DNA from: Saccharospirillum impatiens DSM 12546
GTDB taxonomy: Bacteria; Pseudomonadota; Gammaproteobacteria; Pseudomonadales; Natronospirillaceae
NCBI RefSeq assembly: GCF_000423605.1
Contig: NZ_AUIH01000013.1
Coordinates: 1 to 64,000, forward strand
Direction of reading: 5' to 3'
DNA: 64,000 bases
Below the pieces are notes generated by a model. The model was not told where the DNA came from. It saw nothing but the letters and a program-made list of their open reading frames with translations, and did no database searches. Both the position numbers and the translations under genes were made by a program. Of the stretch, positions 45,518 through 54,120 are shown in pieces. Each line of letters starts with the position of its first letter. Positions within the stretch are counted from its first letter, which is position 1.

Positions 45518-47121
45518 TCACCAAAGGTGGTAGTAACTTCAATCAAAAATGGACGGTTGTTCTGGTTTAATGCCTGTTGAAACAGGTCCTCAAACGCTTC
45601 TGCATTGTCTGCTGCTCCAGAGTCCACACCATAACCTCGGGCGATAGCACAAAAATTCAGATCAGGCACATCCAGCCCGGGAGAATCTTCTGCACCGAGC
45701 AGCGAGGCGAAACCACGCAAGGCTCCATAAGTGCCGTTCTTCAGAATAATAAATATCACGGGAACCTGATACTGAGCAGCTGACCACAGAGCCGTAATAC
45801 CGTAGTTGGCGGAGCCATCACCAATAACGGCAACCACTCGACGGTCAGGCATACCCAACTGCACACCCACTGCCGCTGGCAGACCAAACCCAAGACCTCC
45901 TGCAGCCGGGAAGAAGTAGCTGTTGGGTTCAGTCATTTGAATATGAGACCAGAATGCCTCCTTGGTGGCCGTCGCTTCTTTAACGTAGGACACGTTTTTA
46001 GGTGCCAACCGGTTCAGCAAGTGGAATAGATTCTCCGGATTCATTGCCCCTGGTGGGTCTTTGGGCAGCGTTGGCTTGGCCATTGCTTCTGGAAGCACTC
46101 GACCCCTCACATCAAGCGTATCGACCAGAGCGGCCAGCGACCGTTTTACACTGGCCACCAGTGCTTCGCCAAAAGGAGCTCGGGCCGCTTGATGGGTATC
46201 ACCAGTCAGGTGCAGTACCCGGGCCCCGACTGGCAGGTAGTTGCCCGGAATGTCCTTGTGATAGCGAAAGACGGGGGCACCCGCCACGAGAATGACATCG
46301 TGCCCTTCAAGGTGCTCACAGACTTCCCGAATGGAAATGGGCAATACACCTCTGAACGCCGGGTGGTTCGTCGGAAACGGACAACGGGATTCAGACGGCG
46401 CCACCCAGACTGGCGCCCCCAGTTTATTGGCAAGCCTTACGGCATCGGCATTTGCCCGCTGCGCGTCTACTTCAGGGCCGAGGACAAGTACCGGGTTTTC
46501 AGCCTGAGCCAGCAAGTCGGCCCATGCCTGAACTTGCTTCTGACCAGGTTCAGCACCCACCTGGACTTCACGTTCCAGCAAGTGAGCCATATTGGCATCA
46601 ACTTTCTTGTCCCAGTCGTTGTGTGGGATCGACAGATAAGTCGGACCGGGGGTTGGCAAAGTGGCCTCCTGTATGGCCTGGCTCAGAGCCCTCGGTACAT
46701 CAGCCGCCTCCATTGGCTCAAAGCTCCATTTCACCAGCGGCTGCGGCAACTGAGTCGCATCCACGTTAGTCAGCATGGCTTCGACACCGACCAGATTGCG
46801 GGCCTGCTGGCCAGCGGTTACTACCAGTGGGCTTTGCGAGTAGTACGCATTGGTTAAAGCTCCCATAGCATTACCGGTACCAGCTGCCGCATGCAGATTG
46901 ATCATAGTGGGTTGCCCGGTTGCCAAGGCGTAGCCATCCGCCATCCCCATGACAGCCCCTTCATGCAGCCCGAGTATATAGCGAAAATCGCTTGGGAAGT
47001 TTTTCAGAAACGGCAATTCATTGGAACCGGGATTCCCGAAAACCGTGGTCATACCGTACTTTCTCAATAACTTATAAGTAAACGCGCGAATCGAATTGTC
47101 GGTCATATCTGAAAACACCAT
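45514..47121 (-). CDS. mdlC: Benzoylformate decarboxylase
   Basis: A 535-residue thiamine-diphosphate enzyme very like Pseudomonas MdlC, which decarboxylates benzoylformate to benzaldehyde. The residues that define it are present: Ser33 in GNPGSNELPFL (Ser26 of the P. putida enzyme), Glu54, His77 in NLHAAAGTGNAMG (His70), and the later His in APVFRYHKD (His281). The ThDP motif starts at GDGSANYG. The start at 47121 overlaps the DctM stop; 47106 (MTDNSIR) is an alternative. Its partner aldehyde dehydrogenase heads the same operon. Confidence 0.9.
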   Translation of the reverse strand: MVFSDMTDNSIRAFTYKLLRKYGMTTVFGNPGSNELPFLKNFPSDFRYILGLHEGAVMGMADGYALATGQPTMINLHAAAGTGNAMGALTNAYYSQSPLVVTAGQQARNLVGVEAMLTNVDATQLPQPLVKWSFEPMEAADVPRALSQAIQEATLPTPGPTYLSIPHNDWDKKVDANMAHLLEREVQVGAEPGQKQVQAWADLLAQAENPVLVLGPEVDAQRANADAVRLANKLGAPVWVAPSESRCPFPTNHPAFRGVLPISIREVCEHLEGHDVILVAGAPVFRYHKDIPGNYLPVGARVLHLTGDTHQAARAPFGEALVASVKRSLAALVDTLDVRGRVLPEAMAKPTLPKDPPGAMNPENLFHLLNRLAPKNVSYVKEATATKEAFWSHIQMTEPNSYFFPAAGGLGFGLPAAVGVQLGMPDRRVVAVIGDGSANYGITALWSAAQYQVPVIFIILKNGTYGALRGFASLLGAEDSPGLDVPDLNFCAIARGYGVDSGAADNAEAFEDLFQQALNQNNRPFLIEVTTTFGD

Positions 47122-48419
47122 TACATACTATTGGGTAAGACCAGGACGAGCCACGGAAACAGCAGCAAGATGCCCAGCCGGACAAAATCAGACAGAACAA
47201 AAGGCAGCACACCCTTATAGATCTGCCCCAAAGAAACATCAGGTGCAACGGACCGGATGATGAAGCAATTGATACCAATGGGTGGCGTAATCATGCCCAT
47301 TTCTACGGCCACTACCACCAGAATGCCAAACCAGATCGGATCAAAACCAAGGCTTTGAACAACAGGAAAAACAATCGGTACCATGAGGATGATCATGGCC
47401 ATGGGGTCAAGCACGCAGCCCATCACGATAAAGGCCGCCAGTATCAGTAGAAGTACTCCGTAATCACCGATAGGCAATGCTACGAGCCAGCTGGTCAAGG
47501 TTTGGGGGGTTTGTGTTACAGCCAGGAAATAGCTGAACAACATGGCACCCACCAGGATAATGAAGATACTGACCGAGGTACGCAGTGCTTCGATCAGGCA
47601 CTTTATCGTTGTGTTGAAATCCAACCGACGTCTTACCACACCGATAATATAGGTACAGACCGCACCCAACGCAGCGGCTTCTACGGGTGTGACGATGCCC
47701 AGGTATATCCCGCCAACAACCGCCATAAATAGCAGGATGACAGCCCAAACGCCTTTGAGTGCGTCCAGCTTTTCACGCCAGTCACTGCGCTCACCGGGCG
47801 GCATCGAATCCGGCTTGCGCCAGGCGATGATCAGGATCACAGCAACCTGAACCAATATCGCAAGGATGCCGGGAATAATGCCGGCAACAAGCAGCTTGCC
47901 GATATCCTGTTCAGTCAGAAACCCATAAAGCACCAATACCACAGACGGGGGAATCAAAATCCCCAGGGTACCACCCGAGGCGATTACTCCGGCCGCCAGG
48001 CTGTTGCTGTAACCCTGACGTTGCATCTCAGGCAAAGCCACTTTTGTCATGGTCGCCGCGGTGGCAACAGAGGACCCACAGATCGCGGCAAATCCACCGC
48101 AGGCCGCCAGAGTCGACATTGCCATGCCTCCCTTATAACGACCCAGCCATGCTTGCCCCACGCGGAATAACTCCCGGCTCATACCTGTTGCAGTGGCGAA
48201 TACGCCCATGAGGATGAACATGGGAATCAGGCTTAGGTTGTAATTGGTTACTGTGCGTATTGGTGAAGAAGCCAGCGTAGCCAGTGCCGGGTCAACACTG
48301 ATAACGGCAGCAAAACCACCCAATCCGACCAGACCCATGGCAATACCCACGGGCACACGCAAAAAGATCATGGTAAACAGGGCAACAAAGCCCAAAATAG
48401 TTATGAGATCACGGTCCAT
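47121..48419 (-). CDS. TRAP transporter large permease (DctM type)
   Basis: A 432-residue DctM protein with VPVGIAMGLVG, SLIPMFILMGVFATATGM, CGSSVATAATMTKVALPEM, ASGGTLGILIPPSVVLVLYG and ITPPIGINCFIIR. It forms the second TRAP system of the window with the DctQ and DctP genes upstream, and is sandwiched between them and mdlC, implying uptake of benzoylformate, mandelate or a related aromatic acid. Confidence 0.9.
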   Translation of the reverse strand: MDRDLITILGFVALFTMIFLRVPVGIAMGLVGLGGFAAVISVDPALATLASSPIRTVTNYNLSLIPMFILMGVFATATGMSRELFRVGQAWLGRYKGGMAMSTLAACGGFAAICGSSVATAATMTKVALPEMQRQGYSNSLAAGVIASGGTLGILIPPSVVLVLYGFLTEQDIGKLLVAGIIPGILAILVQVAVILIIAWRKPDSMPPGERSDWREKLDALKGVWAVILLFMAVVGGIYLGIVTPVEAAALGAVCTYIIGVVRRRLDFNTTIKCLIEALRTSVSIFIILVGAMLFSYFLAVTQTPQTLTSWLVALPIGDYGVLLLILAAFIVMGCVLDPMAMIILMVPIVFPVVQSLGFDPIWFGILVVVAVEMGMITPPIGINCFIIRSVAPDVSLGQIYKGVLPFVLSDFVRLGILLLFPWLVLVLPNSM

Positions 48420-48958
48420 CAGGTGGGTTCTCCCGCATTTTCAGCCGCTTCATCGGCAACGCTTTTCTTGGATGGCAACCCCGCTGGATTGACGATCAAC
48501 AGCCAAAGTCGGGCGAGAATCAAGAGCGTAGATGCGGCAACGCCCATCCAGGCCATGAAGTAAAACGGCCAAACGGCGGTCCGGGTATCGACAGTCAACT
48601 CTCCACCGTTTCGGACCGAGCCAACCTGTTTCAAAAGCATCCAGCAAAACAGGCCAACAAAAATGAGGATCAGTACCTGACCCAGAACGTCCACGACACG
48701 CTTAAGTCCGTCATTCATTCCCATGTAGAGCAGATCCACGGAAATGTGTTCATCGCGCCAGGACGCGCTCGCCAGCCCCCACAAAAGGGCGACGCCCAGC
48801 ATAAGACTGGCGAAGGCGTGAGCGTCAGGAATAGGGCTGCCAAGCACGTACCGGGCACCGGCAGACACAAATACCAGCACTGTAACAGCAGCAAGAAATA
48901 CACCTGCGATGCGCTCCACCCAGGTAGCGAATGCGTTGAGTAAATGGGTAAATGGCAT
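48419..48958 (-). CDS. TRAP transporter small permease (DctQ type)
   Basis: A 179-residue protein with four predicted membrane helices and a DctQ-like layout (LLWGLASASWRDEHISVDLLY). Its stop overlaps the DctM start by one base. The acidic C-terminal tail is not conserved in the family. Confidence 0.85.
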   Translation of the reverse strand: MPFTHLLNAFATWVERIAGVFLAAVTVLVFVSAGARYVLGSPIPDAHAFASLMLGVALLWGLASASWRDEHISVDLLYMGMNDGLKRVVDVLGQVLILIFVGLFCWMLLKQVGSVRNGGELTVDTRTAVWPFYFMAWMGVAASTLLILARLWLLIVNPAGLPSKKSVADEAAENAGEPT

Positions 48959-49021
48959 TATTCCGAGTTTCCTGTCAGGAAGGGAGAGCCAGCCAGGACA
49001 ACCTGGCTGACTAGGTGTTAC

Positions 49022-50059
49022 TTACTCTCCGTAAAGGGCATCAACCGCACGCAGGCGATCCATCAAATCATCCCAAAGAACATCCGGATCATCACCGTTG
49101 TCACGCACGGCAGCAGCCCAATCAGACTGAAGATCGCTGGAGGCTTCGACCCAGGCGGAAACTTCAGACTCGGTGGGTGTATAGACCTCGTGGTCCGGGT
49201 TAGCGATAAACTCCTGACGAGCCTTGGCACCTTCCTCACTCCAGACTTCAATCAACCGGCCAGACCACTGCGCACTGCAATGTTCATCCATAACCGCCTG
49301 TTCTGACGCAGACATATTATTATAGGTATTCTGATTCATGATGAGCCCGAACACATTGACGTATAGCGGCACATCAAGATGGTAGTCGGCCGAATCACTG
49401 ATGCCGAACGTCTTCAGGCTGTCCCAGGGGAAACCGATACCATCGACGACACCACGGGCCATCGCTTCGCGGGACTCAGGTGCAGACACCTGAACGTTAC
49501 TGGCTCCCAAACTGCTAAACAGGTTGCCCACATTGCCATTGGGCGGACGCATGCTCAGGCCATCCAGATCTTCTGGCAGTACCACACGTTCACCGTTCAT
49601 GTGCAGGGCACCCGTTGGCTGCAAAAACAACATACAGACCTTGGCACCATCGACTTCATGAGTACCGTGTTCCTGATACCAGTCGTGGAATACGCCCGAT
49701 GCAGCAATAGGGTCAGATATTACAAAAGGGATTTCTGCAGCGCCGGCAATTGGAAAGCGACCTGGTGTATAGCTGAAGTTGGTGTACGAAATGTCTGAGA
49801 TACCATCGCGTGCCATATCGTGGTGGTCTGCTGACGCACCCAGCTGCTGTGCTGGATACAGAGTGAAGGTCAAAGACCCATTGGTAGCTTCGGTAATGGA
49901 CTCCATCCACGGTTCAAAACCACCAGTTGACAGTGGATGACTGTCAGGCACCCAACTTGCCAGGCGGATATCAGTTTCTGCATGGGCTGACGACCCTACA
50001 GCTGCCAGTGCTGTCACCGCCGCCAGTGATACACAGAGTTCATTGAGCTTGAAAGACAT
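49022..50059 (-). CDS. TRAP transporter substrate-binding protein (DctP type)
   Basis: A 345-residue DctP-family protein with a signal peptide ending near residue 27 (GSSAHA). Conserved segments include PLSTGGFEPWMESI and EAMARGVVDGIGFPWDSLKTFG. AAGGTGA precedes the start. The ligand is inferred from operon context (aromatic 2-oxo or 2-hydroxy acid). Confidence 0.88.
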   Translation of the reverse strand: MSFKLNELCVSLAAVTALAAVGSSAHAETDIRLASWVPDSHPLSTGGFEPWMESITEATNGSLTFTLYPAQQLGASADHHDMARDGISDISYTNFSYTPGRFPIAGAAEIPFVISDPIAASGVFHDWYQEHGTHEVDGAKVCMLFLQPTGALHMNGERVVLPEDLDGLSMRPPNGNVGNLFSSLGASNVQVSAPESREAMARGVVDGIGFPWDSLKTFGISDSADYHLDVPLYVNVFGLIMNQNTYNNMSASEQAVMDEHCSAQWSGRLIEVWSEEGAKARQEFIANPDHEVYTPTESEVSAWVEASSDLQSDWAAAVRDNGDDPDVLWDDLMDRLRAVDALYGE

Positions 50060-50147
50060 AGGAATTCACCTTTTAGTTGTTGTTTTGCAGTTTTTTTAGC
50101 TCGCTGATCAAGACAGTTTTCGATCGGCAAGCCAGTCGAAATAATCA

Positions 50148-51599
50148 TCAAATTGGGTAGTGACGAGGCCCCATCTGCACGGTCATCCAGCGCAGCTCTG
50201 TAAATTCATCAATACCAGACCGGCCACCGAATCGACCGTAACCGCTGGCTTTGACACCGCCAAACGGCATCTGCGGTTCGTCGTGTACCGTTGGACCATT
50301 AACGTGACAGATACCAGATTCAATTTGCTGGCTCACTTTCATAGCCCGGGCTATATCCTTGCTGAAGACGGCAGCTGAGAGTCCATATTCCGTGTCATTG
50401 GCGATACGAATGGCTTCAGCATCATTCCTTACCCGGATCACAGACAACAATGGTCCGAATGATTCTTCTGTGTAGAGCCGCATCTTGCTGGTAACGCCAT
50501 CGACAACCGTAGGTTGCATGATGACCCCTCGGGCCTCGCCGCCCGTGGTAACCCGCGCACCCAATTTCAAAGCGTCGTCAACCAGAGCATTCTGCTTCTT
50601 GCCCGATTCTTTACTGATCAGGGTGCCTAGCTGATTAGACTTGTCTGCCGGATCACCGGCTTTGAGTGTTTTCACTTTTGCTGTGAGCTTTTTAACAAAC
50701 TTATCCGCCACTTTTTCATCAACGATCACTCGCTCAGTGGACATACAAATCTGGCCCTGATGGAAAAAAGCACCAAAGGCTGTAGCCGCTACGGCCTCAT
50801 CCAGGTCGGCATCATCCAAGACAAGCAGCGGTGCTTTGCCACCCAGTTCCAACAACACTGGCTTGAAGTGCTCAGCCGCTTTTTGGGCAATCACCTTCCC
50901 AATACCGGTCGAGCCGGTAAAGTTCACACGACGAACGGCCGGCGCTTCAATAAGGGCGCTAACCACTTTGGCGGCATCTTCCGGGGCGTTTGTGATGCAG
51001 CTGACTTCCCCGTTATTCAAGCCAGCATCATGCAGCACCTCAGCAATTAAATGATGAGTGGCCGGGCACTGCTCAGAAGCCTTGAGGATTACGGTATTGC
51101 CACAGGCCAGTGGTGTCGCTATCGCTCGGGTGCCCAGAATAATGGGGGCGTTCCAGGGTGCTATGCCAAGTACCACACCACAGGGAACCTTCACGCCCAT
51201 AGCCATGTTGTCGGGCACATCCGATGGAATGATGCTGCCCTGAATCTGCGTAGTCAGTGATGCCGCTTCACGCAGCATGCCTGCCGCAACCATACAATTG
51301 AATCCGGCCCAACCTGCAGTAGCGCCAGTCTCGGCGACCATGCGCTCGATGAAGTCACCCTGACGGGCCTCCATCAGGTCAGCAGCCTTTAGCAAAACCT
51401 CTCGCCGCTGACTCGGCCCGGTTTTAGACCAACTGGCAAATGCTCTTTCTGCTGCCAATACAGCACTTTTGACATCCTTTCGACTTGCAGCAACCGCCGT
51501 TGTGACTGTCTTTTCAGACAAGGGGTTGGCCCGCGTAAAGGTTTTTTTCTTTGCACCCAGCGCAGATTGGCCGCCGATCAGGAGTTTGAGATCAAACAT
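50148..51599 (-). CDS. Aromatic aldehyde dehydrogenase (benzaldehyde dehydrogenase candidate)
   Basis: A 483-residue NAD(P)-dependent aldehyde dehydrogenase with Asn150 in APWNAP, Glu251 in LELGGK and the nucleophile Cys285 in QGQICMSTER. The N-terminal and cofactor regions resemble vanillin, salicylaldehyde and benzaldehyde dehydrogenases. It is the first gene of the operon that ends in mdlC, so oxidation of benzaldehyde to benzoate fits. No benzoate-degrading genes are in the window. Confidence 0.85.
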   Translation of the reverse strand: MFDLKLLIGGQSALGAKKKTFTRANPLSEKTVTTAVAASRKDVKSAVLAAERAFASWSKTGPSQRREVLLKAADLMEARQGDFIERMVAETGATAGWAGFNCMVAAGMLREAASLTTQIQGSIIPSDVPDNMAMGVKVPCGVVLGIAPWNAPIILGTRAIATPLACGNTVILKASEQCPATHHLIAEVLHDAGLNNGEVSCITNAPEDAAKVVSALIEAPAVRRVNFTGSTGIGKVIAQKAAEHFKPVLLELGGKAPLLVLDDADLDEAVAATAFGAFFHQGQICMSTERVIVDEKVADKFVKKLTAKVKTLKAGDPADKSNQLGTLISKESGKKQNALVDDALKLGARVTTGGEARGVIMQPTVVDGVTSKMRLYTEESFGPLLSVIRVRNDAEAIRIANDTEYGLSAAVFSKDIARAMKVSQQIESGICHVNGPTVHDEPQMPFGGVKASGYGRFGGRSGIDEFTELRWMTVQMGPRHYPI

Positions 51600-52140
51600 G
51601 CTATGCCTCTTGTGATTATTGGACTCGAGTACGAATGCGACAAAGCCTTGAGAACGGTGGCTTGAACACAGCTTTATTGTCTTTTTTGTAGTTTTTTGAT
51701 CTTAGGTTGACGAGATAAATCAATCAAATCGATAGTATTTCTTCTATATATAAACAGTATCTATTTACCAGAAGAACCCGGTGGCGCCATCCGGTGAATG
51801 AGGTGGGCAAAAATGGACAACAAAGCTTTCTTAGCAAGTAACCACTAACCGGCAAAAACCTACATAAAGGGCTCAGCTCTGTTATTCGGAATTGAACGGC
51901 ATTCATTCGACAAAGATCAATTTACCCCGAGGCGCTGGCAACCACCGCTCAGCGACCGGGAGTGACATCGAAAAATGCGATCATGTACGTTCCGTTCCTG
52001 GCAGCGACTAAAAAAAGCGTTGAACAGCCCGGGTTAACATCGTATTGCGCTAATAAGGGCTCATGCCTGAGTCTGTTTTGGAGAGAAGGTGAACGTGATA
52101 AGGGATGTGGGGGACTGGCTTGTGTTGCCCTGTGAGTGTG
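51600..52140. other. Intergenic region without a supported gene
   Basis: The first ~130 bases form the AT-rich promoter region of the aldehyde dehydrogenase gene. The rest holds only short frames in both directions with no recognisable motif, and no convincing ribosome site. I see no RNA gene or repeat until the hairpin-dense units that begin at 52141. Confidence 0.5.
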
Positions 52141-52372
52141 CTTGTTGGGCTGGGCACGGCGGCGGGTCCATTCGTTCCCGGCGAATGGTCGACTAAATTG
52201 CCTGGAGCAATTTTGCATGAGCGAAGCGAGCCCTAAGGGCAGCCGCCAGGGATGGTGGCTGTAACCCGGCGCTGTGATTCCGCGCATCCTGCGCTCCACC
52301 CCTCTGGGGTCATCGGCAAAGCCGATGCTCAAAAACGCTCCAGGCGTTTTTGTAGCGAACGATTCCTACCGC
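52141..52372. repeat. Hairpin-dense unit 1 next to ssrA
   Basis: A ~232-base unit begins with CTTGTTGGGCTGGGCACGG (24 bases shared with unit 2) and ends with AGCGAACGATTCCTACCGC (19 bases shared with unit 2). Between the ends are at least seven short perfect hairpins in a row, for example CCATTCG/CGAATGG, AAATTGC/GCAATTT, GCGCA/TGCGC, ACCCC/GGGGT, CATCGGC/GCCGATG and CAAAAACGC/GCGTTTTTG. It does not encode a plausible protein. Its right end continues as CGCCTCCACCA, as at the tmRNA 3' end. Confidence 0.7.
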
Positions 52373-52416
52373 CTCCACCACATCCAAAAAAAAAGCCACT
52401 CTGTGGAATGAGTATT

Positions 52417-52556
52417 CTTGTTGGGCTGGGCACGGCGGCGAGAATGATTCGGCACATCCATGTGCCGAACCCCTGCGGGGCGCCCTTTGGGCGTCCAAAT
52501 CGGCAATCCTGCCGATTTGTCGAACCCGGACGCTGTGAGCGAACGATTCCTACCGC
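52417..52556. repeat. Hairpin-dense unit 2 next to ssrA
   Basis: A ~140-base unit with the same 24-base left block and 19-base right block as unit 1 but a different interior: TCGGCACA/TGTGCCGA, CCCC/GGGG, CGCCC/GGGCG and AAATCGGC/GCCGATTT. Same borders with different, still self-paired, interiors suggest a mobile or recombining palindromic element. Confidence 0.7.
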
Positions 52557-52565
52557 TTCGCGGAT

Positions 52566-52604
52566 CAAAAAAAAGGGCCACCCCTGAGGGTGGCCCTTTT
52601 TTTG
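52566..52604 (-). terminator. Rho-independent terminator of ssrA
   Basis: AAAAAAAAGGGCCACCC-CTGA-GGGTGGCCCTTTTTTT is a strong stem with A- and T-runs, starting three bases beyond the CCA end of the tmRNA on the minus strand. Confidence 0.9.
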
Positions 52605-52606
52605 AT

Positions 52607-52992
52607 TGGTGGAGGCGGCGGGAATCGAACCCGCGTCCGCAAGTCCTCTACTCTCGGTCCTACATGCTTAGTCACTTCTTTAATTTACCCTTGCCGTTAC
52701 CGAAGGACAGGTGCGACTCGGGGAGCCTGGAATTAGGTTTTAGCAGCTCCGGCCCAGACAACCTTATGCTGCGATCCTGAATTATTGACAGTCAGCAGCC
52801 CCGTTCAGGCACAGGACAGTGACCGCCGGACCGGTTAAAGGGTCCAGTTTGAAGGATTATGCGGCTAGCGCGTAACCTTCGTAGTTGTCATCGTTTGCAA
52901 CTATGAGTTTGCAGCTTTGGTTTTACGAGATTGGCTACCATCTCGGCATGCACCTTGAGCTTTGTAACCCGCGTCGAAGCCATGTCGCCCCC
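52607..52992 (-). ncRNA. ssrA: Transfer-messenger RNA (tmRNA)
   Basis: The 386-base RNA rescues stalled ribosomes together with SmpB. On the minus strand the 5' end GGGGGCGACATGGCTTCGAC pairs with the 3' end CGCCTCC-A-CCA to form the tRNA-like acceptor stem, and the T arm reads GGGTTCGATTCCC. The tag frame at 52898-52857 encodes ANDDNYEGYALAA and a stop. The C-terminal YALAA degron is standard, but the tag is three residues longer than the ten-residue ANDENYALAA type. The smpB gene lies just upstream in the same direction. Confidence 0.95.
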
Positions 52993-53142
52993 GAAACTGG
53001 TGTGTCATTCATCCGTGATGACCAAACTCTGGTGGTTCTTCCTGATTGTCTACTACTGGACTATTCCAGTACCTGTTTAATGGTGCTGAACTGATGGAAG
53101 TTCAAGCCCCTTTCAACAGCAGCCTAGTCTAGCACGAAGGCG

Positions 53143-53628
53143 TTAGTGATTATACGCCTTCAATACACGCTGTTTCTGACGACCCCATTCGCGCTCTTTA
53201 ATGGTCGCCCGTTTATCGTGCAACTTCTTACCCTTCACCAGGGCAATGTCCGCTTTAACCTTGTTCTTCTTCCAGAACAGGGATAAACAGACCGCCGTAT
53301 AGCCATCCTGCTCGGACTGGCGGGCAATTTTGTCGATTTCCTTGCGGTTCATCAACAGCTTGCGCGTGCGCGTCGGGTCAGCGATCACGTGGGTCGAAGC
53401 GGCTTCGAGCGGTGTTAAATGGGCACCGATCAACCAGGCCTCGTTATCCTTGAAAATAACGTAGCTGTCGACCAGTTGCGCCTTGCCGGCGCGCAGGCTT
53501 TTAACTTCCCACCCCAGCAGAACCAGCCCGGCCTCATACTTTTCTTCAATATGGTATTCGTGGCGGGCTCGTTTATTCTGGGCAATGGTACCGCCCGTGT
53601 GGACGGTCTTTTTCTTGGATTTACTCAT
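53143..53628 (-). CDS. smpB: SsrA-binding protein
   Basis: A 161-residue SmpB with the OB-fold core ([27 protein letters not shown] cut into [10 protein letters not shown] and [14 protein letters not shown]) and the basic C-terminal tail [19 protein letters not shown] that probes the mRNA channel. It binds tmRNA and guides it to the stalled ribosome. I place the start at 53628 (MSKSKKKT). A -10-like TATAAT lies only seven bases upstream, so the transcript may have almost no leader; an alternative start is at 53637. Confidence 0.93.
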   Translation of the reverse strand: MSKSKKKTVHTGGTIAQNKRARHEYHIEEKYEAGLVLLGWEVKSLRAGKAQLVDSYVIFKDNEAWLIGAHLTPLEAASTHVIADPTRTRKLLMNRKEIDKIARQSEQDGYTAVCLSLFWKKNKVKADIALVKGKKLHDKRATIKEREWGRQKQRVLKAYNH

Positions 53629-53635
53629 GACCGGC

Positions 53636-53641
53636 ATTATA
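53636..53641 (-). promoter_or_regulatory. -10-like TATAAT immediately before smpB
   Basis: On the minus strand TATAAT is followed by GCCGGTC and then the smpB ATG. If it is the true -10 element, transcription would begin at or within a few bases of the start codon. A TTGCGC lies 19 bases further upstream, a long but possible -35 spacing. Confidence 0.4.
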
Positions 53642-53778
53642 CAGGCCTTCCCCCCGGCTGGCGCAAGCGGTTGATTGAGGAATTCATCCGGTGAATCAAT
53701 CAGTTGCGGCATTTGCGCTGATCCAACACACGGTTTCAGGCACACTGAGTGCCCATCGAATAAAGCAGGATTAAGGCA

Positions 53779-54120
53779 ATGGTTCTGGGTTTTCTGGTGT
53801 TGCTGGTCTATTGGCTGGCTGGCGAAGCGCTGTCACAGTGGATTGGCTGGCCCATTCCGGGCAATGTGGTGGGTCTGGTCCTGCTGTGGATCACGCTGAC
53901 TCTGCTGAAAAAGGTACCTCAACCGGTCGCCGAGGCCAGCAAAATGCTGATCCGCTACCTGACTCTGCTGTTTGTCCCCGCGGGTGTTGGCCTCATTGAA
54001 CACTGGGACCGCTTAATGGCCAACGGTCACTGGATGTTGCTGATCATCGCCATCAGTACCGTGCTGGCAGCACTGGCCATGATCGCCACCTTCAAATTGT
54101 TTCGGGTGAATGCCTCATGA
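53779..54120 (+). CDS. CidA/LrgA-family holin-like membrane protein
   Basis: A 113-residue protein with four predicted membrane helices and the family segment [13 protein letters not shown] and [10 protein letters not shown]. CidA/LrgA proteins pair with CidB/LrgB and are tied to murein hydrolase export or to small-metabolite transport in overflow metabolism. The stop overlaps the next gene by four bases. Confidence 0.85.
   Translation: MVLGFLVLLVYWLAGEALSQWIGWPIPGNVVGLVLLWITLTLLKKVPQPVAEASKMLIRYLTLLFVPAGVGLIEHWDRLMANGHWMLLIIAISTVLAALAMIATFKLFRVNAS

Noticed and set aside
51949-52780. Small open frames around the hairpin-dense units and ssrA
   Set aside because: They are generated by the palindromic repeats and the tmRNA gene; no consistent frame, motif or start signal.
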